Shown: positions 43,931 to 53,673, numbered from the stretch's first letter. The stretch is 64,000 nt of DNA from Bacteroidota bacterium (GCA_003250395.1 QKGM01000031.1:86857-150856), one strand, 5' to 3'. Notes: generated from the sequence alone by a model not told the origin. Made by a program: numbers and translations.

Positions 43931-46096
43931 ATGACCCGTTTATTCTTCGCTTCGTTAATTCTCATTTTATCCGCATTGAATCTTCAAGCCAAAGAAGGAA
44001 TGTGGATTCCAATGTTACTCGAACAAAAAAACCTGCCTGAAATGCAAAGCATGGGGCTGAAGCTTACCGCTGCTGATTTATACAGTGTCAACCAATCAAG
44101 TCTTAAAGATGCCATTGTACTGTTTGGTGGAGGATGTACCGGCGAAGTTGTATCAGACCAGGGATTAATCCTGACTAATCACCATTGTGGATTTGGACAG
44201 ATTCAGGCGCGCAGTACTATTGAACACGATTATCTGAAAGACGGGTTTTGGGCGATGAGTCAAAAGGAAGAACTGCCAAACCCAGGTTTGACTGTATCGT
44301 TTCTGATCAGCATGAGCGACGTTACAAATGAAATACTCAAAGGTGTTACTCCCAGTATGTCGATGAAAGAAAGGAACGATATCATCAGATCAAACGCTTC
44401 GGAAATCAGAAAAATGGCAACAGAGGGGAACCACTACGAGGCGCAGGTAAGGCCCTTCTATTATGGGAATGAATATTACCTGATGATTTACGAAGTATTC
44501 ACTGATATTCGGTTGGTTGGTACTCCTCCATCAAATATTGGCAAATTTGGAGGCGATACCGACAACTGGATTTGGCCAAGGCATACAGGAGATTTCTCGA
44601 TATTCAGAATTTATGCTGGAAAAGACAATAAACCAGCTCCCTATTCCAAAGATAATGTACCATTCAAGCCCCGACGGCATCTTAGCATTTCGCTAAAGGG
44701 TGTTCAAGCCGGAGACTTCACATTTGTATATGGTTTTCCTGGACGTACTGAAGAATACCTTCCTTTCCAGGGAGTCGACCTTGCTGTAAATATTGTTAAC
44801 CCGATCAGAATCGCTCTCAGGGAAATCAGATTAAGCATTATAAGCAGTTATTCGGAGAAAAACGATACCATGCGTCTTAAATATGCAGCCAAACATGCCG
44901 GAATAGCAAATGGTTGGAAAAAGTGGATAGGAGAAAGCCGCGGGATTAAAAGGATGAAAGGAGTTGAAATAAAAAAAGAATTTGAGAACAAATTTGCACA
45001 GTGGGCGGGTGTTGACGAAGTTGCACAGTCACCATTTCAAGGATTACCTGCAGCATTTGAAGAAGCCTATACTCCTTACAAAAAGTGGAAAGCAACCGAG
45101 ACATGGCTAAATGAATCTGTTCTTTCTGTTGAGGCTATACGCCTGGCAAGAAGCTTCACCCCGCTTGTTAGCCTATGCTCCGCAAAAGATTCTACCGACT
45201 TGAGTATAAAAACCCTGACTCAAAAATATGCCAGAAGTATAGATGGCTTCTTCAAAAATTATGAAATGAGGATAGACCGTGATATTTTAGCCGCCATGCT
45301 TGAAATGTATATCATAAAGGCTAACGGTAATGCTGAACAACCAACAGAATTATCCGAACTGTACCGTACATACAAAGGCAACTTTAAAAATGCAGCTGAA
45401 GATCTCTTCGAAAAGTCAGTGTTCACATCAAAAAAAGAGATATCGGCCCTTCTGGAAAACTTTCGTCGGAAAGACATAAAAAGGATTAAAAATGATCCGC
45501 TTTATAAGCTTGCCATTCAATTGACTGAATACAACAAACGCATTGTATATCCTCACATAATTGCATTTGACAGAAAATTCGACAGCCTGATGCCAATCTA
45601 CATGAAAGCACAGATGGAAATGCAACCCGACAAAAAATTCTTTCCAGATGCAAACTCTACCCTTCGGATCTCTTATGGAAAAATTGATGGCTATTCACCT
45701 GAAGACGGTGTAACCTGCAATTATTACACAACCCTGAAGGGAATCATGGAAAAAGAAAACCCAGAGGTGTATGATTATGTTGTTGAGCCAAAGCTCAAAT
45801 CACTCTTCTTCTCAAAAGATTACGGCAGATATGCTGATGCTTCTGGTGAAATGCGAACCTGCTTCATTGCTACAAACCATACCACTGGTGGTAACTCGGG
45901 CAGCCCTGTAATGAATGGGGAAGGCCAACTATTGGGTCTTAACTTTGACCGCTGCTGGGAAGGAACCATGAGCGACCTCATGTATGATCCAGACAGATGC
46001 AGGAATATTTCACTTGATATAAGATACTGTCTGTTCATCATTGACAAATTTGCGGGAGCAGGTCATTTGGTAGACGAAATGACCATTATCGAATGA
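43931..46096 (+). CDS. S46 dipeptidyl-peptidase, DPP11-like
   Basis: 721 residues with a signal peptide (LFFASLILILSALNLQA). Chymotrypsin-fold S46 family, which removes N-terminal dipeptides in the periplasm: catalytic histidine in TNHHCGFG (about H84), aspartate region FGGDTDNWIWPRHTGDFS, nucleophile serine in GGNSGSP (S656). The specificity residue is readable: NFDR, arginine at about 674, as in Porphyromonas DPP11 (Asp/Glu at P1), rather than the glycine of DPP7. Length agrees with DPP11 (about 720). Last gene of the SurA-MoxR cluster, followed by an intrinsic terminator. Confidence 0.92.
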   Translation: MTRLFFASLILILSALNLQAKEGMWIPMLLEQKNLPEMQSMGLKLTAADLYSVNQSSLKDAIVLFGGGCTGEVVSDQGLILTNHHCGFGQIQARSTIEHDYLKDGFWAMSQKEELPNPGLTVSFLISMSDVTNEILKGVTPSMSMKERNDIIRSNASEIRKMATEGNHYEAQVRPFYYGNEYYLMIYEVFTDIRLVGTPPSNIGKFGGDTDNWIWPRHTGDFSIFRIYAGKDNKPAPYSKDNVPFKPRRHLSISLKGVQAGDFTFVYGFPGRTEEYLPFQGVDLAVNIVNPIRIALREIRLSIISSYSEKNDTMRLKYAAKHAGIANGWKKWIGESRGIKRMKGVEIKKEFENKFAQWAGVDEVAQSPFQGLPAAFEEAYTPYKKWKATETWLNESVLSVEAIRLARSFTPLVSLCSAKDSTDLSIKTLTQKYARSIDGFFKNYEMRIDRDILAAMLEMYIIKANGNAEQPTELSELYRTYKGNFKNAAEDLFEKSVFTSKKEISALLENFRRKDIKRIKNDPLYKLAIQLTEYNKRIVYPHIIAFDRKFDSLMPIYMKAQMEMQPDKKFFPDANSTLRISYGKIDGYSPEDGVTCNYYTTLKGIMEKENPEVYDYVVEPKLKSLFFSKDYGRYADASGEMRTCFIATNHTTGGNSGSPVMNGEGQLLGLNFDRCWEGTMSDLMYDPDRCRNISLDIRYCLFIIDKFAGAGHLVDEMTIIE

Positions 46097-46100
46097 AGTG

Positions 46101-46125
46101 AGGAGGGCTATCCCTCCTTTTTTTT
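46101..46125 (+). terminator. Intrinsic terminator after the S46 peptidase gene
   Basis: 7-bp stem (AGGAGGG with CCCTCCT), 4-base loop, then a run of eight T. It begins 5 bp after the stop codon. Confidence 0.88.
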
Positions 46126-46929
46126 GTCCTTGCACAATCTACAAGGCAAAGCTATTATTCCGAAGGCTCTCCTGCTCTGCAACATATATTTACGACTAAA
46201 GCCAAGCATGTTGCCACCATCACTTTGCCTGACAGAACAATCATCCCGGCAAAAGTGAAATTGCTGTATCGGGTATTAAATCTAATTAGCATTCGTCGCA
46301 AAACGAAATATATCTCTGTCCCTGAGATGTATTATTGTTATATTTCATTTTTAGCTGCTTCATAACACCTCCGTGATCGGTTCGAATAAAAACGAAAATA
46401 CAACGAAAACAGATCGAAGCTACTTCGAAGCTACTTCGAAGCGGTAATATGTCTGATCCTTGTTTATCAGCTATTTGCCTAATTTGTGGTTTGTAGTAGT
46501 ATAATGTGGTTTTTGAATAATAATTGGAGCCAAACAAACAGTTGATTTCAACTGAACAGTTTCTTAATCATAATAAACTAACTCATTATAACAATTTTTA
46601 AATCAGTACTTCCAGGAAAACAGTAATCAATATAGGAGGGAACTCACCTCACACTTCATTCAGGATAGTAATCAGTTGTTTAAATATGAAAAGGGAGCAC
46701 AAAGGTTTACAAATTGATTATCAGACAGATGACTGACACCAAAATGAATATATTCCAGATCAGCACCAATAAACTGGAAATGTGGTAGCCCGCCCCTCAA
46801 CAAAAGTGAATAAATAAAAATGGCACCAGTGGGTACCCCAATACTCGTCCTAACAGAAAGAGAGAACCTCTGGTTTCTTTAGTTTTGATAAGAAACAGAA
46901 TTTACCGAAAATTGAACACCTGCGCCGGA
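46126..46929. other. 0.8-kb gene-free stretch with a short tandem repeat
   Basis: No convincing reading frame. The only structure noted is an 11-bp tandem repeat at 46414-46442. The rest is A+T-rich and featureless by eye; no tRNA, promoter pair or riboswitch core is evident. Confidence 0.45.
46414..46442. repeat. 11-bp tandem repeat, 2.6 copies
   Basis: Unit TCGAAGCTACT repeated twice and followed by TCGAAGC; each junction creates a TTCGAA palindrome. Confidence 0.7.
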
Positions 46930-47391
46930 TTATAGCCCATAAGCTCGCCCTGTAAGTTTAAATCCAACGATCTTGAATGGCTGTACCTCACGTACTGCCG
47001 GGGCGCTGTAAGAAAAGTCACGACCAGCATATTTTCTCATAATCACATTCAACGCTGAAACCTTCTCGTCGTAATCATGGATCATTTCAACCATTCCCCT
47101 CAACAATACGCTTCTGTACTTCATACTCCAAGAGCAAGCTACCTGTTCGTGCTGATACCGTAATTCATGATCTGTGCTAAAGGCGATACAAACATTCGGG
47201 TTTTTCGCCAGGATATCCATTTTCATCCCTTCCTTTGCACCATGCAGAATAAATACATTATTATCAATACCGAAATTCATTGGAACCACATAAGGCAATC
47301 CATCCTGAGTTACCATTGAGACATAACAAACATCACAACGTCTAATAACATCCAACATCTCCTCAGTTGTATCAATAACTCTTCTGCGCAT
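46930..47391 (-). CDS. Pyridoxamine 5'-phosphate oxidase-like flavin-binding protein (NimA-related)
   Basis: 153 residues in the split-barrel FMN-binding fold. CYVSMVTQDGLPYVVPMNFG gives the first strands; ILHGAKEGMKMDILAKNPNVCIAF is the signature of the 5-nitroimidazole-reductase (Nim)-like branch, with the histidine of LHGA in the position of the redox-relevant residue of NimA. A role as a small flavoprotein reductase is likely; drug resistance cannot be claimed, because most genomic members of this family have no such role. Monocistronic, minus strand. Confidence 0.88.
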   Translation of the reverse strand: MRRRVIDTTEEMLDVIRRCDVCYVSMVTQDGLPYVVPMNFGIDNNVFILHGAKEGMKMDILAKNPNVCIAFSTDHELRYQHEQVACSWSMKYRSVLLRGMVEMIHDYDEKVSALNVIMRKYAGRDFSYSAPAVREVQPFKIVGFKLTGRAYGL

Positions 47392-47527
47392 ATATCTTTA
47401 TTTTATTAATTCATTATATTTTAAGCAATCCATTATTAAAAATGATATTCCATTGATTAAAAATAGGATGAAAACACCCACAAACACTTATAATTCTAAT
47501 CTTCTCATTTCAAATATCCTACCGGTT

Positions 47528-47860
47528 TTACTCAGTCAATGAAAATAAATACGACATAAGAGAATTACCGAGGGCAAACAAAAGAGCCGGAAAGAAACCC
47601 TCTATATCAAATCCTGGCACAACAGAAGAAGCCATCATAACAATTACCGTATTGATTACCAGCAGAAAAAATCCAAAAGTAAATAATGTGACCGGAATGG
47701 TAAGTATTATTAGGACAGGTTTTACCAGAATGTTCAGTAGAGCAAGAACTGCCACAAAAATCAGTGCCGAAATGAAGCCATTTATCTGAATCCCCGGAAT
47801 AACCATAGCGAGGATTGACACTACCATAGCTGAGCCAAAAAAACGAATGAGAAACCGCAT
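47528..47860 (-). CDS. Small membrane protein of the 'phage holin 4_2' family (PF04020-like)
   Basis: 110 residues from the ATG at 47860; the longer frame from 47959 contains the promoter and overlaps the next gene's 3' end. Four hydrophobic segments cover nearly the whole chain (MVVSILAMVIPGI, ALIFVAVLALLNILV, LIILTIPVTLFTFGFFLLVINTVIVMMAS, FFPALLFALGNSLMSYLF). NILVKPVLIILTIPVTLFTFG is the recognisable core. Despite the family label there are no phage genes here; these are ordinary bacterial inner-membrane proteins of unknown function. Confidence 0.85.
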   Translation of the reverse strand: MRFLIRFFGSAMVVSILAMVIPGIQINGFISALIFVAVLALLNILVKPVLIILTIPVTLFTFGFFLLVINTVIVMMASSVVPGFDIEGFFPALLFALGNSLMSYLFSLTE

Positions 47861-47881
47861 AGACAGGAAGCGCTTTTCAGG

Positions 47882-47889
47882 CAAACTTA
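47882..47889 (-). promoter_or_regulatory. Bacteroidota -7 box (TAAGTTTG) for the small membrane protein
   Basis: Perfect TAnnTTTG on the minus strand, 21 bp upstream of the ATG at 47860; it excludes the longer start. Confidence 0.55.
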
Positions 47890-47925
47890 CGTTTTTTTTC
47901 AGAATGCTGAAATTTCTTACAACGA

Positions 47926-50718
47926 TTAGATTGCATCGAATCTGACCACCAACAGCCACTCCGCACTTAACGACTGGTGGTCAGGCAACCAAGATAAGCG
48001 AATTCCTGTATTAACAGGAGGAATTAGCCTTAGGAAGTGGCAGTCGGCCGACAATTCCATTCCAAACGAGCTGGTATATCGGTTTAGATTAGAAGCCCAG
48101 CCAAGATTAGCATCATAAAACAGCTTTGCGCTTAGGCGCTTGACATATGCCAATTTCCCAAAATCCCAGTCGGGCCTTAGAAATGGAAAAGCATAAGTTA
48201 ATGTGGCAGCAGCACGTCTGGGAAGTCGGAAAGAACCTGAACCTCTCGGGAAATCCACCACATAACCATAATAATTCATCCCGGCCGGTTGTTGCTCATA
48301 TCCTGTATACATCCTAAAACCATGATGTGGCATGAACCCCGGAAAATAAAAGATACCCTCCCCTGCTATCATTGTGCCAAGGGATGCTCCTCCGAAAGGT
48401 GAATGCCTTAATAAGCCATACAATACCTGACCCCATTTCGGATACAAGTCGTTGATTGAAGATTTGACTGTATGGTAAAGCTGAAGAGAGAGATTCAGGC
48501 TTTGATAAGTGTCATGACTGAAAGAATAGGGCGAGCCATCATCCATTCTATACCATTCACCTTTAAACGATACCTGAGGGGTGAGACCGTAATTATGAAT
48601 CCCATAAGAGAACAAAAAGGGTATATAACTCCGAATTTCAGCGGTGGTTTGCGTCCAGTTAAGTTCGTATTTACCCTTAATATCAATGAATGTTGTTTGA
48701 CGTCGGGCAAATGTTGCCTCGGCTCCAAATACCGGATATAACCCATAATAATTAAAAGTACTGAACAACTCATGGTTTCCAACTGAATTTAGATAGCGAT
48801 AACCTAATGAGGTGACGGCAGTGCCTGTCGAATTCTGCGAGAGGAGGGTTATCCCAGGAACAGCTTCCTGTGAATTCACATCATAAGCAGCAGGGGCTAA
48901 ACTATGAAACCTGAAAAGATGCGCAAGCCGATTATAGTTGGTAACTCCCGGGATGACTGTATCTGTATGCACGGCAAAATCAGGCAATTGTTTTTCCTTT
49001 AAGGCAAAATTATCTTCGTTATGCCATCCAGAGTTTTTTTCGATAAGTTCTCCGGGTACAAAACCAACACAGGTTATAATACGAAAACCTTCGGGAGTAT
49101 ATACAGTGTGTAGCCAATTGCCAATACTATCCCCTGAAGCATCATGAACACCATAGCCACCCGTTGAAACCAGCCTAAGCCCCGAGTCAGTAACAGCAGC
49201 CAGAACTGCTTCACCATTCCATTCAGTCGTAACTACCGGCGTATCTTTTACCACAGTTGGAGATGATACATGACGGAACCTGAAGTCGTAAATCAGATCT
49301 TGTTTTTCAGATTTTAAATCGTACGTAAATAATTTCTTTCCCAAATCATCGAGCCTTAGGTATATAATTCGTGAATTATCAGCCCAGACCGGGGACATCA
49401 GATGCATATCAAAAGGGATGTTCATTCGCTGAAGAATTAAACCATCAGGGAAAGACAAAACTACCAATGATTCATAGCCGTCAACACCAACCTCTATCAC
49501 AGACAGTCGTTTCGCATCAGGAGAAAGGCATGGTGAAAACCATCGGGTCTTCGACTTAATTCTGAATGCTTTCTTTTCCATAAGATGAAAAGCCCAAACA
49601 ACCGAATATTGCTGGTGCTCCCATCTGATATGAGGCTCCTGCTCAGTCCAGACTAACCATTGGTTTTTAGCATCAAAGGATTCGGGAACAATGCTACCTG
49701 GCCTTACTAACAGACCGGGATTTATTAAGGAACTATCGAACAGGACAATTCCGGTTCGTTCTCCATATTTTTCCTGAATAGCTACGATTCTCTGCCCCTG
49801 TATCATCCTGGGCCTGATAAAATCCTCATAAACCTTATAACTGTTCCCGGGTAAGGTACGACCAAGAGCACAAGAATCATGCTTTAAAAAAGACACTGTT
49901 TTATCGAACAATAGCCCAGTTGTGAGTCCTGTCTGCCTCTTTAAAGCTGCAGAAAACGCGAAAGGCAACCATGGCTTTCGTGCAACAAACCGGCTAACAG
50001 AATCCCAGAGGCCAACATCCCACTGCTGCCTTCCGAGTGTGACCATTTCATAGCCAAAATTATAGGCACCAGGAGAATAATTCTGATATGAACCAAATAA
50101 CAATTGGTTATATGATTTCTTACGTGACGATACAACCCAGGCTCTGCTTTTCATGCGAAACAACGGATCCCTTCCTCTACCTGATTCTGACCAAATTGTC
50201 TCAGAATATACAGCATCACCTTCTATAAACCATTTTGGAAAATGAAGTCCAAATACAAGACCAGTTATATGTTGTCCAAAAACGCATGCCAGAGTTCCCG
50301 TCAGCCCATTGTTAAGAGAGGTTATCTGGGCAACATGACGTAATTCATGTAAGGCAAGTTGATAGTGCCATTTCTGTGCATAAGAATCATCAGGAGGTAC
50401 GGGGTAGATTTCAAGCCGTGAAGGAGCCCAGACAGTAACCCCATTCGAGTATGCTGTATATGAATGCAAAACAACATCCAATGAAGGGAGACCATTTCCC
50501 AGACTACGAGATACAAGTAGTTTGGCTGCCAGCAGGGATTTATAATATAAGAAAGCTCTTGCCGAATCCTGATCAGGAAAAATAACTCGGTAGTCAGCTC
50601 CATGAATCTGCTTCCATTTTATTGATGACGGGTCAGTTCCAGATAGGAAATACTGACTTTTAACTTCTAATGAAGAAAACAATATTACTAAAACAAACAA
50701 CAGATGAAATCGGTTCAT
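47926..50718 (-). CDS. Exported HExxH zinc-peptidase-like protein with propeller and C-terminal beta-barrel
   Basis: 930 residues from the ATG at 50718 (the longer TTG/other start at 50781 lacks a signal peptide). Signal peptide FHLLFVLVILFSSLEVKSQ. The N-terminal domain has HELRH (H124, E125, H128) and, 38 residues later, WFIEGDAVYSE (E166), the ligand set of gluzincin metallopeptidases. A central part (about 310-610) has repeated short strand motifs (GIVLFDSSL, SVIEVGVDGYESLVVLS, LFTYDLKSEKQDLIYD) typical of a TolB/WD-like propeller. The last roughly 300 residues alternate polar and aromatic residues like an outer-membrane barrel, ending LLVVRFDAI. Third gene after panB and rluA, 59 bp from the latter. 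Confidence 0.75.
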   Translation of the reverse strand: MNRFHLLFVLVILFSSLEVKSQYFLSGTDPSSIKWKQIHGADYRVIFPDQDSARAFLYYKSLLAAKLLVSRSLGNGLPSLDVVLHSYTAYSNGVTVWAPSRLEIYPVPPDDSYAQKWHYQLALHELRHVAQITSLNNGLTGTLACVFGQHITGLVFGLHFPKWFIEGDAVYSETIWSESGRGRDPLFRMKSRAWVVSSRKKSYNQLLFGSYQNYSPGAYNFGYEMVTLGRQQWDVGLWDSVSRFVARKPWLPFAFSAALKRQTGLTTGLLFDKTVSFLKHDSCALGRTLPGNSYKVYEDFIRPRMIQGQRIVAIQEKYGERTGIVLFDSSLINPGLLVRPGSIVPESFDAKNQWLVWTEQEPHIRWEHQQYSVVWAFHLMEKKAFRIKSKTRWFSPCLSPDAKRLSVIEVGVDGYESLVVLSFPDGLILQRMNIPFDMHLMSPVWADNSRIIYLRLDDLGKKLFTYDLKSEKQDLIYDFRFRHVSSPTVVKDTPVVTTEWNGEAVLAAVTDSGLRLVSTGGYGVHDASGDSIGNWLHTVYTPEGFRIITCVGFVPGELIEKNSGWHNEDNFALKEKQLPDFAVHTDTVIPGVTNYNRLAHLFRFHSLAPAAYDVNSQEAVPGITLLSQNSTGTAVTSLGYRYLNSVGNHELFSTFNYYGLYPVFGAEATFARRQTTFIDIKGKYELNWTQTTAEIRSYIPFLFSYGIHNYGLTPQVSFKGEWYRMDDGSPYSFSHDTYQSLNLSLQLYHTVKSSINDLYPKWGQVLYGLLRHSPFGGASLGTMIAGEGIFYFPGFMPHHGFRMYTGYEQQPAGMNYYGYVVDFPRGSGSFRLPRRAAATLTYAFPFLRPDWDFGKLAYVKRLSAKLFYDANLGWASNLNRYTSSFGMELSADCHFLRLIPPVNTGIRLSWLPDHQSLSAEWLLVVRFDAI

Positions 50719-50777
50719 CGCAATAAATTTTCGACAATAAACAATTTCAAACCAAGTTTGAATGTAATAATCCATCC

Positions 50778-51500
50778 TCAAGAGGTAACATCTTTAAAAA
50801 AATCCCAAACCGGATCAGGCGGAGGTGGGGCTAGAATATGAATCCGGACTTTACTAACAGGATGTTCAAAACTTACAGATCTTGCATGTAGATGAATAAA
50901 ACCGCCAGGATTGCTGCGATCGAAACCATATTTCAAATCGCCTTTTATCGGGCATCCGATTTGCGCGAGTTGTGCTCTGATCTGATGGTGGCGACCTGTT
51001 TGCAGATCAACTTCGATTAAAAAATATCTTTCTGATTTGCCAACAAACCGGTAATCAAGTTCAGCCCTGGATGAATTCTTACGCTCAACATCAAAGCAAT
51101 ATGATTTATTCTGTTGTTCATTTCTAACCATATAGTGTATCAGGTGGCCATCAGGGGGAGTTGGCAAATTCTTAACCACTGCCCAGTAAGTCTTTTTTAT
51201 AGTCCTTTCACGGAGCATTTGATTAAGCCGGGCTAGTCCTTTACTTGTTCTCGCGAAGATAACGGCACCACTTACCGGGCGATCGAGCCGGTGAACCACT
51301 CCGAGGAAAGCATTCCCTGGCTTATCGTACTTAACTCTAATATACTCTCTGACAACCTCACAAAGAGGAATATCACCAGTTTTATCTCCCTGAACAATCT
51401 CTGACGGAAGTTTATTGATAATCAGTAAATGATTATCCTCGTACAGTACTCTGGACTGAAAAGAGGGAAGCACAGTCTGGTTAATAGGATTCTCTTTCAT
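50778..51500 (-). CDS. RluA-family pseudouridine synthase
   Basis: 240 residues. Catalytic aspartate in [16 protein letters not shown] (about D67), followed by KTYWAVVKN and the C-terminal [13 protein letters not shown] typical of RluA/RluD. There is no S4 RNA-binding domain in front, so it belongs to the short RluA-like group that modifies rRNA or tRNA uridines; the site is unknown. The start overlaps the panB 3' end by 20 bp. Confidence 0.92.
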   Translation of the reverse strand: MKENPINQTVLPSFQSRVLYEDNHLLIINKLPSEIVQGDKTGDIPLCEVVREYIRVKYDKPGNAFLGVVHRLDRPVSGAVIFARTSKGLARLNQMLRERTIKKTYWAVVKNLPTPPDGHLIHYMVRNEQQNKSYCFDVERKNSSRAELDYRFVGKSERYFLIEVDLQTGRHHQIRAQLAQIGCPIKGDLKYGFDRSNPGGFIHLHARSVSFEHPVSKVRIHILAPPPPDPVWDFFKDVTS

Positions 51501-52335
51501 TTGGGAAGCTGGACGCCTTTACATCAGTAATATAAGATTTTACAGAACCTTTGATTTCCTCGTACAGGTTATGATACCTACGGAGAAACCTAGGTGAGAA
51601 GTTATGTGTAATTCCCAGCATGTCGTGCAAAACAAGTACCTGACCATCAACGTGTGGCCCTGCACCAATGCCAATTGTAGGGATTTTAAGTCCGGAGGAG
51701 ACCTCTTTGGCAAGGATGGATGGAATTTTTTCAAGGACGAGAGAGAAACAGCCCGATTCCTCTAAAAGATGCGCATCAAGAAGTAGTTTCCTTGCTTCTT
51801 TCTCCTCTGTTGCCCTTACTACATATGTACCAAATTTATGAATCGACTGAGGAGTAAGCCCAAGATGCCCCATCACAGGTATACCGGCTGAGAGAATCCG
51901 ATCGACTGATTCCTGAATTTCCTTTCCTCCCTCGATTTTGATTGCATTGGCTCCGGCCTCTTTCATTATCCGAATAGCAGACGACAAAGCTTCTTTGGAA
52001 TTACCCTGATAAGTTCCGAATGGAAGATCCACCACCACAAGAGCACGTTGAACAGCCCTTACAACTGAGGCAGCATGATAAATCATCTCGTTAAGAGTGA
52101 TAGGTAGAGTTGTTTTATAGCCAGCCATTACGTTAGAGGCACTATCACCTACAAGAATTACGTCAATACCTGCGGCATCCAGAATGGTAGCCATACTATA
52201 ATCATAAGCTGTCAGCATGGCTATTTTCTCACCTTTAAGTTTCATTTCCTGAAGGACATGAGTTGTTATTCTTTTATAACGTTGTTGGCCAGTTCTTTCT
52301 ACCGACATATCGAAATCAGGTTCAGCAAGAGACAT
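51481..52335 (-). CDS. panB: 3-methyl-2-oxobutanoate hydroxymethyltransferase
   Basis: First committed step of pantothenate synthesis: transfers a hydroxymethyl group from methylene-tetrahydrofolate to alpha-ketoisovalerate. 284 residues from the ATG at 52335 (the longer frame starts at TTG 52359). Motifs: [29 protein letters not shown] (Mg-binding aspartate), [41 protein letters not shown], and [20 protein letters not shown] with the catalytic-site tail. Shares an operon with the rluA-type gene. Confidence 0.95.
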   Translation of the reverse strand: MSLAEPDFDMSVERTGQQRYKRITTHVLQEMKLKGEKIAMLTAYDYSMATILDAAGIDVILVGDSASNVMAGYKTTLPITLNEMIYHAASVVRAVQRALVVVDLPFGTYQGNSKEALSSAIRIMKEAGANAIKIEGGKEIQESVDRILSAGIPVMGHLGLTPQSIHKFGTYVVRATEEKEARKLLLDAHLLEESGCFSLVLEKIPSILAKEVSSGLKIPTIGIGAGPHVDGQVLVLHDMLGITHNFSPRFLRRYHNLYEEIKGSVKSYITDVKASSFPNERESY

Positions 52336-52407
52336 AATATTTAAATATTTATTTTTCAATCAATTAAACAACCGCATGCACTTTGCATCGGTTTAGAATA
52401 AAGAATA

Positions 52408-52439
52408 CAAAAGTACTCACCAACGCCATGAAAATCAAA
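52408..52439 (-). promoter_or_regulatory. Consensus promoter for panB (TTTG - 20 bp - TACTTTTG)
   Basis: -33 TTTG at 52436-52439 and -7 TACTTTTG at 52408-52415 on the minus strand, a full match to the Bacteroidota sigma-ABfr consensus. Transcript start near 52401, about 66 nt before the ATG. Confidence 0.7.
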
Positions 52440-52520
52440 TAATTCTAAAACAATCACATAACCAAATAATTAGCAAGGCTTATTTTTTCAATAATGTTAT
52501 CACCTTTAATTGATAATCAC

Positions 52521-52528
52521 TAAATTTG
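52521..52528 (+). promoter_or_regulatory. Bacteroidota -7 box (TAAATTTG) for the following lipoprotein gene
   Basis: Perfect TAnnTTTG, 50 bp before the ATG at 52579. The longer frame would start upstream of it at 52510 and is rejected. Confidence 0.55.
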
Positions 52529-52578
52529 CAATCAATCCTATTTGTCAAACTATCCGGTGTTTCAAAAATAAAATATAT

Positions 52579-53619
52579 ATGAGGATCAAATTTCTAGCCT
52601 TAGCAATCAGCATAATGACATTGTTCCAGTCATGTGAAACTGATTTTGAATTAAACACGACATGGAAAGATATTCCAATAGTTTATGGTATCATAAATCC
52701 AAGCAGCAGGACTCAGGACATAAGAATACAAAGAGCCTTTTTAGGAGAAGGAAATGCCATGACTTTTGCTCAGATAGCAGATTCAAACTACTATGATACC
52801 GCGTTCATTAAAGCAAAGATTATTGAAATGGACGGAAATACCGAAGTCAAAACTATTAAACTTACACCAAAATGGGTACGGAGAGATTCTTTGAACCAAA
52901 CGCCTTTTTACAACCCATCTTTTCCTTATGTATTAATTTACAAGACAGAAGCTTACCCATATTTTGATATTGATGATCTTTCGGGTGATACAATTTGGTT
53001 CGATTCATCACATACTTTCAAGATCGAGATCACTAATTCGAAGAATGGAAAAATCATTACTTCCTCCACTCCATTGGTGGGTAGGGTTAACCTGAAAACG
53101 CCAAACTATAATGTGAGTAATCCCCAATTATCGATCAACCCGACTGCAAACAATTCAATCAAATGGTCTAAAACAGGAAGCGGAGCCAGATTTGAATCTA
53201 TTCTTAGGTTTTATTATAAAGAATATCATCCTGGAATGCGCGATACAACACTCAATTTCGTAGATATGAACTTTGGTTACCTTACCGGGCCTACATCAGG
53301 ATCTGATTTTGTTGTCAAGTATTATGGTGAAAATTATTATAAACATTTGGGAACAGTGATACCCTCTGATCGAACAGTTAAGAGGATTGCCTATCGTTTT
53401 AGCATCATTTTGAACGTTATCGAAGAAGAGTTAAAGATTTATCTTGATGTTAACTCTCCATCCACAGGGATCATACAGGAACGGCCTTTATATACTAATA
53501 TGAGCGAAGGTTATGGTATATTCTCGAGTGCCAACAGTCAGAATTACATCTTTAATGTTGCGGCGACTACAAATACCAACATTGTGAACACATTTAAAAA
53601 CATTGACAATAGCTTTTGA
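52579..53619 (+). CDS. DUF4249-like lipoprotein
   Basis: 346 residues from the ATG at 52579. Lipoprotein signal peptide with lipobox LFQSC (cysteine about residue 19). TWKDIPIVYGIINPSSRTQDIRIQRAFLGEGN near the mature N-terminus and the Ig-like sandwich that follows resemble Bacteroidota DUF4249-type lipoproteins, which are often but not always near TonB-dependent receptors; none is here. Family assignment is from memory of the pattern and moderately sure. Monocistronic, between its own promoter and an intrinsic terminator. Confidence 0.65.
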   Translation: MRIKFLALAISIMTLFQSCETDFELNTTWKDIPIVYGIINPSSRTQDIRIQRAFLGEGNAMTFAQIADSNYYDTAFIKAKIIEMDGNTEVKTIKLTPKWVRRDSLNQTPFYNPSFPYVLIYKTEAYPYFDIDDLSGDTIWFDSSHTFKIEITNSKNGKIITSSTPLVGRVNLKTPNYNVSNPQLSINPTANNSIKWSKTGSGARFESILRFYYKEYHPGMRDTTLNFVDMNFGYLTGPTSGSDFVVKYYGENYYKHLGTVIPSDRTVKRIAYRFSIILNVIEEELKIYLDVNSPSTGIIQERPLYTNMSEGYGIFSSANSQNYIFNVAATTNTNIVNTFKNIDNSF

Positions 53620-53640
53620 CAGACATATCTCAAAAACCTG

Positions 53641-53673
53641 AGGCCATCTTAATAAGGTGGCCTTTTCTTTTGT
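53641..53673 (+). terminator. Intrinsic terminator after the DUF4249-like gene
   Basis: 10-bp stem (AGGCCATCTT at 53641-53650 with AAGGTGGCCT at 53654-53663, one G-U), 3-base loop, then a T-rich tract. Confidence 0.85.

Noticed and set aside
46286..46537. 83-codon minus-strand frame
   Set aside because: Covers the 11-bp tandem repeat, no motif, composition unlike neighbours' genes.
47528..47860. Prophage suggested by a 'phage holin family' protein
   Set aside because: The family name is historical; no other phage gene is near and the protein has the four-helix membrane pattern of ordinary chromosomal homologues.
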